DNA of 7,821 nucleotides from an uncultured Lachnospiraceae bacterium (GTDB lineage: Bacteria > Bacillota_A > Clostridia > Lachnospirales > Lachnospiraceae), in the NCBI GenBank assembly GCA_947564305.1, contig CANOBT010000221.1, positions 1-7,821 on the forward strand. The letters run 5' to 3'. Both the position numbers and the translations under genes were made by a program. The notes under the pieces are model-generated. The model was not told the DNA's origin. It made no database searches and saw nothing but the letters and a program-made list of their open reading frames with translations. Shown here piece after piece: positions 1-5,416 of the stretch (the first letter of the stretch is position 1; each line of letters begins with the position of its first letter).

Positions 1-347
1 AGATTTCGGGATGGGCACTTAATTCAGAGTATTTTTGTTCTATATTACATGAACTCAGGGAAGATACAACTTATAGGACTATTGTCGATAAGCTTGTTGT
101 TGTACCGGAAAGTGCGGATACGAGAGATACAGAGGCAGTGAAACGCATTGCTACAGCATATTTAAAGCTTTTATTTCCAAATGTTCGAAAAGTGGAGGAT
201 ATTAAGCCCCGTGAATTTAACAGATATTGTTTGCGAAGAGCCTGTAATATGCGTGCAATGATAAAGATGCAGTTAGGTATTATGGATGTCGAATATAGGG
301 GAAAAGATTTACCATCGTTCAAAGTGAGGGATTTGAAAGAAATATGA
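1..347 (+). CDS. brxL: C-terminal part of a BrxL-like (Lon-related) BREX protein, 5' end outside the window
   Basis: The frame is open from base 3 to a TGA at 345-347, about 114 residues with no start codon needed inside the window, so the gene enters from the left. The visible part contains a segment ending LHELRED, then RDTEAVKR and a short amphipathic stretch LKLLFP, then a basic/Met-rich helix around MRAMIKMQL. This order (LR-E, RDTEAV, KLLFP, helix with R..IK.QL) matches what I recall of the C-terminus of the TIGR02688/BrxL family, whose full proteins are several hundred residues with an AAA+ core. BrxL is the putative DNA-translocating, Lon-like component of BREX phage-exclusion systems. 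The catalytic and Walker regions are not in the window, so the assignment rests on the tail only. Its stop overlaps the next start (ATGA, 344-347), so it is in one operon with the two following genes. Alternative: another AAA+ or Lon-like defence protein. Confidence 0.62.
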   Translation, partial: ISGWALNSEYFCSILHELREDTTYRTIVDKLVVVPESADTRDTEAVKRIATAYLKLLFPNVRKVEDIKPREFNRYCLRRACNMRAMIKMQLGIMDVEYRGKDLPSFKVRDLKEI

Positions 348-544
348 AAAAGGAAGAATGCAGGGTCTGTTTTAAAGCCCCACTAACAAAAAACGAGATA
401 GGAATTAATAAAAAAATGCTAGGGACGGATATGAAGTCTTTCTTTTGTATGGAATGCCTGGCAGAATATCTTGAATGCAGTGTAGACGAACTTCTTGACA
501 AAATTGAAGAATTTAAGAATGAGGGATGCACTTTATTTAAATGA
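344..544 (+). CDS. 66-residue Cys-pair protein coupled to cysteine desulfurase
   Basis: Small protein with two Cys pairs, C6-x-x-C9 and C35-x-x-C38, plus C45 and C62. The two pairs sit where a small zinc-ribbon-like domain would bind one metal ion. The second half (about 36-60) is an acidic amphipathic region containing LAEYL and IEEFK. I recognise it only as a type of short conserved clostridial protein without an assigned function. The start overlaps the stop of the brxL-like gene and its own stop overlaps the first possible ATG of the cysteine desulfurase, so translation of all three is probably coupled. That context suggests it works with the desulfurase, for example as a persulfide acceptor or zinc-bound adaptor; this is inference. 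The extra single cysteines would fit sulfur relay as well as metal binding. Confidence 0.75.
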   Translation: MKKEECRVCFKAPLTKNEIGINKKMLGTDMKSFFCMECLAEYLECSVDELLDKIEEFKNEGCTLFK

Positions 545-1683
545 GGTTTGACGGTATGGAGTATATTTATGCGGATAATGCGGCAACTACTAAATTGGAT
601 TTGGATGCTTTTGAAGCAATGAAGCCGTATTTGCTTGAGGAATATGGAAATGCTTCTCAACCATATGCGTTTTCTCGTGCGGCAAAGAAAGCATTAAGAG
701 AGGCACGAATAACAGTGGCGGAGTGTATTGGCGCATTGCCGGAAGAGATTTATTTTACTTCTGGCGGAACGGAAAGTGATAATTGGGCAATTAAGGGTGC
801 GTTAGCTAAGAAAAGTGACAATATAGTAACTAGCCAAATTGAGCATCATGCTGTTCTGCATGCATGTGCAGCAGTGGAATGGCTTGGGCATAAGGTCACA
901 TATGTCCCGGTGGATTCCGTTGGCATAGTGTCGCCACAATTGTTACAGCAGGCAATTACGAATAATACGAAGATTGTCTCGGTGATGATGGCCAATAATG
1001 AAATTGGGACAATTGAACCCATTGCGGAGCTTGCGAAAGTAGCCCATACTTATGGGAGCGTGTTCCATACAGATGCGGTACAAGCCATTGGTCATATTCC
1101 AGTTGATGTCAGAGCATTGGATGTTGATATGCTTTCGGCTTCCGCACATAAGTTTAATGGACCAAAGGGGATAGGCTTTTTATATATAAAAAAGGGCATT
1201 GAGATTTTGCCATACATTGATGGTGGAGCACAGGAATCTGGTATGCGTGCTGGTACGGAAAATGTTGCATTTATAGTAGCTATGGCAGTTGCGTTGAAGA
1301 AAAATTGTGCACAGATGCAAAAAACGGAGGCTCAATTATCACAGATAGAGAAAACTTTTTTAAGTATCCTCACGGAGCTGGAGATACCATTCATTCGTAA
1401 TGGAGCGACAAATAGGATACCAGGTAATATCAGTATTTCGATTAAGAATGCCAATGGGGAAATGCTGTTGCATAGATTGGATTTGAAAGGTATCTGTATT
1501 TCTACAGGGTCGGCATGTGATTCTATCCATACACAAGTTTCTCATGTTATCAAAGCGATTGCTGTACCGGAAGAGTATGCAGAAGGAACTGTCCGAATTT
1601 CTTTCGGAAGAGATAATACCATTGAGGAGGCTATAAAAGTTGCCAGGATGATTAAGGAAATTTTAAAAGTTTCTTCAAATTAG
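541..1683 (+). CDS. Cysteine desulfurase, IscS/NifS family (candidate DndA/SspA-like role)
   Basis: PLP-dependent class V aminotransferase-fold enzyme that takes sulfur from L-cysteine, giving alanine and an enzyme persulfide. Counting from 541: the N-terminal motif YADNAATT (10-17), SGGTESDN (74-81), the PLP-stacking His in EHHAVL (102/103), NNEIG (152-156), the PLP-contacting Asp178 and Gln181 in HTDAVQ, the Schiff-base Lys204 in SAHKFNGPKG, the QESGMRAGT stretch (231-239), and the catalytic Cys325 in STGSACDS. The length of about 380 is normal and no key residue is missing. Two starts are possible: ATG 541, overlapping the previous stop, and ATG 556 (giving MEYIYADN), which has GAGG at 543-546 nine bases upstream and resembles the usual family N-terminus. 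I slightly prefer 556 but give the longer frame. Its place behind a BrxL-like gene instead of iscU/iscR suggests it supplies sulfur for DNA modification rather than housekeeping Fe-S assembly; a general NifS-type role cannot be excluded. Confidence 0.93.
   Translation: MRFDGMEYIYADNAATTKLDLDAFEAMKPYLLEEYGNASQPYAFSRAAKKALREARITVAECIGALPEEIYFTSGGTESDNWAIKGALAKKSDNIVTSQIEHHAVLHACAAVEWLGHKVTYVPVDSVGIVSPQLLQQAITNNTKIVSVMMANNEIGTIEPIAELAKVAHTYGSVFHTDAVQAIGHIPVDVRALDVDMLSASAHKFNGPKGIGFLYIKKGIEILPYIDGGAQESGMRAGTENVAFIVAMAVALKKNCAQMQKTEAQLSQIEKTFLSILTELEIPFIRNGATNRIPGNISISIKNANGEMLLHRLDLKGICISTGSACDSIHTQVSHVIKAIAVPEEYAEGTVRISFGRDNTIEEAIKVARMIKEILKVSSN
543..546 (+). promoter_or_regulatory. Ribosome binding site favouring the ATG at 556
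   Basis: GAGG lies 9 bases before ATG 556, whereas the nearest GAGGG before ATG 541 (520-524) is about 16 bases away. This spacing supports the internal start that yields a protein beginning MEYIYADNAATT. Re-initiation from the overlapping stop at 542-544 could still use 541. Confidence 0.45.
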
Positions 1684-1685
1684 AA

Positions 1686-1714
1686 TTGACACACCCCATA
1701 ACCTATGCTATGAT
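1686..1714 (+). promoter_or_regulatory. Sigma-A promoter of the GHKL ATPase leader
   Basis: A perfect -35 TTGACA (1686-1691) is followed by a 17-base spacer and -10 TATGAT (1709-1714). Transcription should begin near 1720. It starts 3 bases after the cysteine desulfurase stop codon, so the ATPase gene has its own promoter and is not simply the next gene of the upstream operon. Confidence 0.8.
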
Positions 1715-1717
1715 GAC

Positions 1718-1908
1718 CATATCGAGTTTTGAGAAGGTCTCATGGTAGATGCTGTGGGAATAGAAAATCAGAATGAATCGATATGCATATAACAAAAACA
1801 TGTTGGATTATGTAATCGCAATATAATTATTTGATTACGTTATTATTGTATATTAGACATTCTATTAACTATTATGAGACCTTACACAATGTGTGTAGGG
1901 TCTTTTTT
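1718..1908 (+). ncRNA. Structured leader RNA with attenuator layout, upstream of the GHKL ATPase gene
   Basis: The leader can form these pairings. (1) CATATCGA (1718-1725) with TCGATATG (1778-1785), closing a domain of about 52 bases; the first bases lie at the predicted transcription start. (2) Inside it, a small hairpin TGAGA (1730-1734) with TCTCA (1738-1742). (3) ATGTAATC (1810-1817) with GATTACGT (1833-1840). (4) The terminator at 1877-1908. (5) A competing long-range pairing, AAGGTCTCATGGTAG (1734-1748) with CTATTATGAGACCTT (1869-1883): 15 contiguous pairs, two of them G-U, which would consume the 5' side of the terminator. Pairings 2 and 5, and 4 and 5, exclude each other, the usual logic of anti-antiterminator, antiterminator and terminator. 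I do not recognise a known riboswitch or T-box consensus. It could instead be a free-standing small RNA of about 185 nt. Confidence 0.6.
1877..1908 (+). terminator. Intrinsic terminator in the ATPase leader
   Basis: AGACCTTACACA (1877-1888), loop ATG, TGTGTAGGGTCT (1892-1903): a 12-bp stem with one G-U pair, then a run of six T (1903-1908). No promoter fits in the 30 bases between it and the ATPase start at 1939, so expression of that gene requires read-through. It would also stop transcripts arriving from the brxL/desulfurase operon. Confidence 0.8.
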
Positions 1909-1938
1909 AAACTCGAAATAAAAACGGAGGGTGATATC

Positions 1939-3672
1939 ATGCAAGAAAACAAAGAAAAAATTGTAAAGTCTAAAAAAGGGAAATCCTTGATTAATATCTC
2001 AAAAATATATGAATCATTGAGATATAACGATTATTCTATTGAAAATGGAATTGGAGAAATTATTGATAATTCAATAGAAGCCGGCGCCAGCCAGATAAAT
2101 GTTTTCATTGAAAAAAAGGAACAGACCACTAGAAAGAAGAGATCAGAAGTAATTGATAAAATTGCTGTTATTGATAACGGATGCGGGATGAACGCAGATG
2201 TCCTGAGCCAGTGCCTTTCATTGGGGGTGTCCATAAGGGAGAAGCGAAATGGAAAAGCAGGAATCGGACGCTTTGGCGTTGGTATGACATTAGGGGCAAT
2301 ATCGTTAGCCAGAAAAATAGAAGTATACTCCAAAGAAGATGAGACAAAGGATTTTTTATATACTTTTATTGAGTTGGATATGATTTCGAGAAAAGAAATG
2401 GAAGATATTCCAGAACCAGTGAAACAGGAACCGCCAGTAAAGTACGCAGATTTTTTGCTTGAACAGACGGGAACAATAGTTATCTTATCAGAGTGTGACA
2501 GATTGGACGGTACCGGCAGGAAAAACAACGCAGATGAGGCAACTGCAAGGATTGCGAATTATTTGGGGAGAACTTATCGCAAATTCATTGCCGGGGGAAC
2601 CAGTATCATATTGGATGGAAAACGTGTGTATTTACATGATCCACTCTATGTGATGGGACCGACACAATTTGATACGAAGGAGTCGCAGGATCCAAAGGCA
2701 GAAATAATCAGCCGAACAAAGGTTGACTGGGATATTCCGGGTACGGATGGAGAAAAAGCGACTGTTATGATTACTCTATCTTTGCTGCCGAAAGAATGGA
2801 GGCTGAATGCCGGCGATGGGGGCAAGGCAGAAGCTAAAAAAAGAAAGATTGACCAGAATGAAGGAATCTCTATTTTGAGGGCGGATAGAGAGGTTCTGTA
2901 TGACAAGGTACCATATCTTATTGGCCCCAAAGGCCAGGCATCATATGATAACAATGACAGATGGTGGGGATGTGAAATTTCATTCCCTCCTGAGCTGGAT
3001 GAGTGCTTTCAAATAAGATACATTAAGCGTGGTGCAGAACCTATTGGAGCTTTAAAAGATAAGCTGAAAGAGAGTATGACGGATGCAATCAATTCGTTAA
3101 GAAAAAGAATTAAATCGGAGCGAACACAAAAATCGGCAGAAAAGAATAAAGCATCTGGCAGCTATACAAATGCGGAAAAAGTAATGGCAGGCATTTCTAC
3201 AATGCTTCCGGTCAATGTTAAGGGAAAGGAGCTTAGCGATGGACAGGAGGATAAAAAACTGGATGCAATTCTTGACAGTATATTGTTGGGAACATCAGAT
3301 GCAGAACAAGAAGAAAAGGCTAGAGAAGAGAAAAAAGAAGAATTGAAAAAGAAACCTTACTCCATTGAGATGGTGAGCTTTCCACAGTCCATTTTATTTG
3401 AGCCAGAGTATCTTATGGAAAAGGTAATATTGAAAATCAATGTAAATCATCCGTTTTATCAAAAGGTAATTCAACCCTTATGTGGAGATTTGGCAGAAGA
3501 CTCCGACGAAGTAGTAAATGAGAAGACAAAAATGAAAGATGCGCTTATGCTCCTGCTTCTGAGCTATGCAAAAGCTGAGGCTATGTTTAAGGGTAATGAA
3601 TTCCTTTTTGAGAATCTCAGGACAAATTGGGGTACAGTATTATCAACAGCGGTTAGAGAGATGGAGGAATAG
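1939..3672 (+). CDS. MORC/Hsp90-like GHKL ATPase, candidate defence protein
   Basis: The start is ATG 1939, preceded by GGAGGG (1926-1931); an upstream in-frame TTG at 1831 would place the terminator inside the gene and has no ribosome site. The 577-residue product opens with a Bergerat-fold ATPase. The N-box is GEIIDNSIEAGA with catalytic Glu40, Asp43 and Asn44; the G1 box is DNGCGM (79-84); the glycine-rich lid is GIGRFGVGM (108-116). A beta strand containing GTIVIL (178-183) follows, then an S5-like second domain with EGISILRADREVLY (308-321) and RWWGCEISFPPELDE (341-355), a layout shared with MORC-type and related prokaryotic GHKL proteins. A charged Lys/Glu-rich, probably coiled-coil segment covers about 455-472, and a C-terminal helical domain ends the protein. 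Such ATPases dimerise on ATP binding and often act on DNA or as sensors in defence loci. No nuclease motif is visible in it, so a partner (DUF3800 at 4227) may be the effector. An XRE gene follows 8 bases downstream. Confidence 0.85.
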   Translation: MQENKEKIVKSKKGKSLINISKIYESLRYNDYSIENGIGEIIDNSIEAGASQINVFIEKKEQTTRKKRSEVIDKIAVIDNGCGMNADVLSQCLSLGVSIREKRNGKAGIGRFGVGMTLGAISLARKIEVYSKEDETKDFLYTFIELDMISRKEMEDIPEPVKQEPPVKYADFLLEQTGTIVILSECDRLDGTGRKNNADEATARIANYLGRTYRKFIAGGTSIILDGKRVYLHDPLYVMGPTQFDTKESQDPKAEIISRTKVDWDIPGTDGEKATVMITLSLLPKEWRLNAGDGGKAEAKKRKIDQNEGISILRADREVLYDKVPYLIGPKGQASYDNNDRWWGCEISFPPELDECFQIRYIKRGAEPIGALKDKLKESMTDAINSLRKRIKSERTQKSAEKNKASGSYTNAEKVMAGISTMLPVNVKGKELSDGQEDKKLDAILDSILLGTSDAEQEEKAREEKKEELKKKPYSIEMVSFPQSILFEPEYLMEKVILKINVNHPFYQKVIQPLCGDLAEDSDEVVNEKTKMKDALMLLLLSYAKAEAMFKGNEFLFENLRTNWGTVLSTAVREMEE

Positions 3673-3680
3673 AAAGAGTA

Positions 3681-3872
3681 ATGAAAGTCAAAGAACTAAG
3701 GATAAAAGCTGGAATGTCTCAGAGAAAATTTGCAGACTATTTTGAAATGCCTGTTCGCAATATTCAGAATTGGGAATCCGAATCGCAAAAATCTTCCAGA
3801 CATCTGGCAGAGTATTGGGTTAAATTGATGGAATACAAGTTGGTCAATGAGGGACTCATTGACCAGGAATAA
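3681..3872 (+). CDS. Small XRE-type helix-turn-helix protein
   Basis: This 63-residue protein is almost entirely one DNA-binding domain. Helices 2 and 3 are recognisable in MSQRKFADYF (13-22) followed by MPVRNIQNWE (23-32), the classic Cro/XRE pattern with Trp at the end of the recognition helix. It starts 8 bases after the ATPase stop. GGAGG (3663-3667), inside the end of the ATPase gene, is its likely ribosome site, at a rather long 13 bases. So it is co-transcribed with the ATPase. It is likely a local repressor or antitoxin-like regulator. A plausible target is the palindrome at 4151-4163, since the core TCAATGAG recurs as an inverted repeat at the end of this very gene; this is inference. 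Confidence 0.82.
   Translation: MKVKELRIKAGMSQRKFADYFEMPVRNIQNWESESQKSSRHLAEYWVKLMEYKLVNEGLIDQE
3842..3864. repeat. 10-bp perfect inverted repeat at the end of the XRE gene
   Basis: GGTCAATGAG (3842-3851), spacer GGA, CTCATTGACC (3855-3864). It lies in the last codons of the XRE gene. There is no T-run on either strand, so it is not a standard terminator. Its core TCAATGAG is identical to that of the palindrome at 4151-4163, which hints at a shared protein-binding site; a simple hairpin in the mRNA is the alternative. Confidence 0.55.
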
Positions 3873-3875
3873 AAA

Positions 3876-4115
3876 TCAAGGTTTAGAATATAGAAGGTCA
3901 AGGTTATATTGGAGATTATCTGCGGAAATATAAGTAACGGTAAGATCACATTTGATATCTGCAAAATCTTCATCTGAGAAGGTGGCGGCTTTTATAGCTT
4001 TTTTGGAAAGATGTTTATCATACCAATTATCGATGTCGTTTTCTATTTTAGCGGCTTGAAAGAGAAGCGAATTATGCTTTGCAATTTTCTTAATAATATA
4101 ATTTGGTATTTTCAT
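3876..4115 (-). CDS. 79-residue protein of unknown function, convergent to the XRE gene
   Basis: The reverse-strand frame is convincing because AGGAGG (reverse complement of 4121-4126) lies 5 bases before its ATG and a good promoter sits further upstream. The product starts MKIPNYIIKKIAKHN, continues with a predicted helical segment containing IENDIDNWYDKH and ends with an acidic/polar tail. It resembles short uncharacterised clostridial proteins with the pattern MKIP..I.KKI, but I know no function for them. No catalytic motif, membrane segment or signal peptide is visible. Its stop is 4 bases from the XRE stop and it is divergent from the DUF3800 gene. The operator-like palindrome between its -35 and -10 suggests repression by the neighbouring XRE protein. 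Confidence 0.72.
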   Translation of the reverse strand: MKIPNYIIKKIAKHNSLLFQAAKIENDIDNWYDKHLSKKAIKAATFSDEDFADIKCDLTVTYISADNLQYNLDLLYSKP

Positions 4116-4120
4116 CTTGA

Positions 4121-4126
4121 CCTCCT
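4121..4126 (-). promoter_or_regulatory. Ribosome binding site of the 79-residue reverse-strand gene
   Basis: The + strand CCTCCT reads AGGAGG on the reverse strand, 5 bases before the start at 4115. It is the main evidence that this short reverse-strand gene is real. Confidence 0.75.
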
Positions 4127-4143
4127 GATGTATTGTTTCTTAT

Positions 4144-4172
4144 AAGATAACACTCAATGAGTGATTAGTCAA
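4144..4172 (-). promoter_or_regulatory. Sigma-A promoter of the 79-residue gene
   Basis: On the reverse strand: -35 TTGACT (4172-4167), a 17-base spacer, -10 TATCTT (4149-4144). The spacer contains the palindrome at 4151-4163, so a bound protein would block RNA polymerase. Confidence 0.65.
4151..4163. promoter_or_regulatory. Operator-like palindrome CACTCAATGAGTG
   Basis: Perfect 6+1+6 dyad (CACTCA-A-TGAGTG) exactly between the -35 and -10 of the reverse-strand promoter, in the divergent spacer before DUF3800. The core TCAATGAG also occurs in both orientations at 3842-3864. The closest candidate ligand is the XRE protein encoded at 3681-3872. Confidence 0.55.
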
Positions 4173-4226
4173 GAATATTTTTATAAAATAGTTTAGTTTT
4201 CCGCAATTCTAGAAAGGGGAGAGAAA

Positions 4227-4955
4227 ATGAAAGAGTACTTTTTGTTTTTAGATGAATCTAAGAATACACCGCCAAGTGTATATTTTGCATTGGGTGGGTG
4301 TGCCATTCAAAAAGAGGTATATGAAGAAAAGATATGTCCATATGTAAAAAATCTAAAAGGAAATGTTTTTGGAGATGAGAATATTGTTTTGCATGAGACG
4401 GAATTGAGGATGGCCAAAAAAGAAGTATATAGAGTAATGCGGCACAAGGAAAAACGTGAATTGTTTTGGGATAGCATGGGAAAGATATTTGATAAAAATG
4501 ATGTAACTGTTTTTGCAGCTGTGATAAATCCGGATGAATACAAATCCTGCTATAACAGCAGATTTTTAAATGATGAATATTTTGTGTGTCTTGAAGTAAT
4601 AATAGAAAACTTTGTACATTTTCTGGAGAAGCATGATGCTATGGGCACAATATATTTAGAATCTCAAAATCCTAAAGCAGATAATCGTTTGACAAATTAT
4701 TTTCAACAATTGATGAAACGAGGAACTCGATGCATGAATAACCATGCTGTCAGGACACATGTTTCGACGCTTAATTTTTATCAAAAAAGTGATCTTAATA
4801 TTGGGCTGCAAATCGCCGACTTTATTCCAAATACAATGAAGAAATATGCTCATGGAATTGAGAACAAGAAACCTTCTATAGAAAATCAAATAGCAAACTG
4901 TTTATATGATGGACAGGTAGGAGTGATAGATGTATTTGGTTTAAAAAAATTATGA
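4227..4955 (+). CDS. DUF3800 domain protein, RNase H-like putative nuclease
   Basis: 242 residues, with the ribosome site GGGGAG just upstream. It shows the DUF3800 signature in order: FLFLDES (5-11, Asp9 and Glu10) in the first beta strand, ALGG (21-24), HETEL (56-60) where DUF3800 members have a conserved His-Glu, an acidic strand YLES (143-146, Glu145), and LQIADFI (194-200, Asp198), the late acidic position. These Asp/Glu residues would form the metal site of an RNase H-like fold, so nuclease activity is likely but not proven for the family. Length and motifs look intact. It has its own ribosome site and an AT-rich upstream region with TAAAAT (4184-4189) as a weak -10. DUF3800 proteins occur often in defence islands and prophages; here it may be the effector paired with the GHKL ATPase. 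Confidence 0.88.
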   Translation: MKEYFLFLDESKNTPPSVYFALGGCAIQKEVYEEKICPYVKNLKGNVFGDENIVLHETELRMAKKEVYRVMRHKEKRELFWDSMGKIFDKNDVTVFAAVINPDEYKSCYNSRFLNDEYFVCLEVIIENFVHFLEKHDAMGTIYLESQNPKADNRLTNYFQQLMKRGTRCMNNHAVRTHVSTLNFYQKSDLNIGLQIADFIPNTMKKYAHGIENKKPSIENQIANCLYDGQVGVIDVFGLKKL

Positions 4956-4972
4956 TAAAATCATAAATTCTG

Positions 4973-5001
4973 TTGACGTAAGAAGGAAAATAGGTTATGA
5001 T
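4973..5001 (+). promoter_or_regulatory. Sigma-A promoter downstream of DUF3800
   Basis: -35 TTGACG (4973-4978), 17-base spacer, -10 TATGAT (4996-5001). No large open frame follows within 340 bases, so it would drive a short RNA or the 28-codon frame at 5017. Confidence 0.6.
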
Positions 5002-5007
5002 AAGAGA

Positions 5008-5077
5008 GCAGAAGAGATGACGATAGTTGTAGCACTTCTGTTATTCTTATATAAGTTTGACGACAGTCGCATCTTTT
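5008..5077 (+). ncRNA. Candidate short transcript, unit 1
   Basis: Between the promoter at 4973-5001 and a T-run at 5074-5077 lies a hairpin with 14 pairs: AGATG/CATCT (5015-5019 with 5070-5074), CGAT/GTCG (5021-5024 with 5066-5069) and GTTGT/ACGAC (5026-5030 with 5060-5064), with a bulged A and an A-A mismatch between them, loop 5031-5059. The 4-base T-run is short, so termination may be partial. Alternatively the region encodes the 28-residue peptide MTIVVALLLF..., which starts at 5017 inside the hairpin. No known RNA family is recognised. Confidence 0.35.
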
Positions 5078-5100
5078 ATAGGAATATTTTTGTGAAAGAG

Positions 5101-5109
5101 TGATATAAT
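5101..5109 (+). promoter_or_regulatory. Extended -10 promoter TGATATAAT
   Basis: Perfect TATAAT (5104-5109) preceded by the TG-N extension. No clear -35 lies at normal spacing. It is followed by GAAGGGAG, which could be a ribosome site for an 11-codon frame (5126-5161), and then by the terminator-like hairpin. Confidence 0.5.
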
Positions 5110-5115
5110 GAAAGA

Positions 5116-5209
5116 AGGGAGTCGCATGAATATGAGGCTTCTCAGCGTAAGCGGAAATTAGCTTGTGGTGAACTTGACGATAGTCGATTACTCACTGCAA
5201 GCTATTTTT
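5116..5209 (+). ncRNA. Candidate short transcript, unit 2
   Basis: This stretch of about 95 bases lies between the extended -10 promoter and the hairpin/T-run at 5160-5209. It contains TTGACGATAGTCG (5174-5186), nearly identical to TTGACGACAGTCG (5057-5069) of unit 1. An 11-codon frame MNMRLLSVSGN ends at a TAG (5159-5161); beyond the stop the same frame stays open for 24 more codons. Both readings, a small RNA or a decayed micro-gene, remain open. Confidence 0.35.
5160..5209 (+). terminator. Terminator-like hairpin closing unit 2
   Basis: AGCTTGTGGTGA (5160-5171) pairs with TCACTGCAAGCT (5192-5203): 12 bp with two wobble pairs. The 20-base loop itself folds into TTGAC-GATA-GTCGA (5174-5187). 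TTTTT follows at 5205-5209. Confidence 0.55.
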
Positions 5210-5416
5210 CTATATAAGCATGATAGATTATGCTAGATGAGTATGGAGTATTACAGAAGATGGTATTACAACGGTACATAAAATTTAATTTACTAATTTC
5301 GTGGACTACAGAATAAGACTTCCAGAGAAACGACATAGAGAGGGTTTACATGCCTGTGGAGGCAATAGAAGAATACGTTACCCCAGGCATCACCAGAATG
5401 GAGAACAGAAGAGGAT

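Larger units (their letters stand above)
4956..5349 (+). other. Gene-poor spacer with tandem promoter-hairpin units
   Basis: About 390 bases without a recognisable gene. The left two thirds hold two promoter-plus-hairpin units (4973-5077 and 5101-5209), described separately. The right part (5210-5349) is AT-rich. It has the direct repeat GTATTACA (5248-5255 and 5263-5270), a small inverted repeat AGCAT/ATGCT (5217-5221, 5230-5234), and ends with a GAGAGGG ribosome-site-like sequence at 5338-5344. I find no convincing promoter for the exonuclease gene here. Confidence 0.6.

Noticed and set aside
1831..1938. N-terminal extension of the ATPase from a TTG at 1831
   Set aside because: It would place the intrinsic terminator inside the coding sequence and has no ribosome site, whereas ATG 1939 has GGAGGG at good spacing and the conserved domain starts well after it.
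2031..2528. 165-codon reverse-strand frame inside the ATPase gene
   Set aside because: It mirrors the ATPase coding sequence, which has intact conserved motifs; no ribosome site or recognisable product on the reverse strand.
4950..4966. Inverted repeat TTATGAT-AAA-ATCATAA at the end of the DUF3800 gene as a terminator
   Set aside because: The 7-bp stem has a single G-C pair and no T-run follows on the + strand; on the reverse strand a T-run follows, but no reverse-strand gene needs it.
5248..5270. GTATTACA direct repeat as origin iterons or CRISPR-like repeat
   Set aside because: Only two 8-base copies, no replication gene nearby and no regular spacer pattern.
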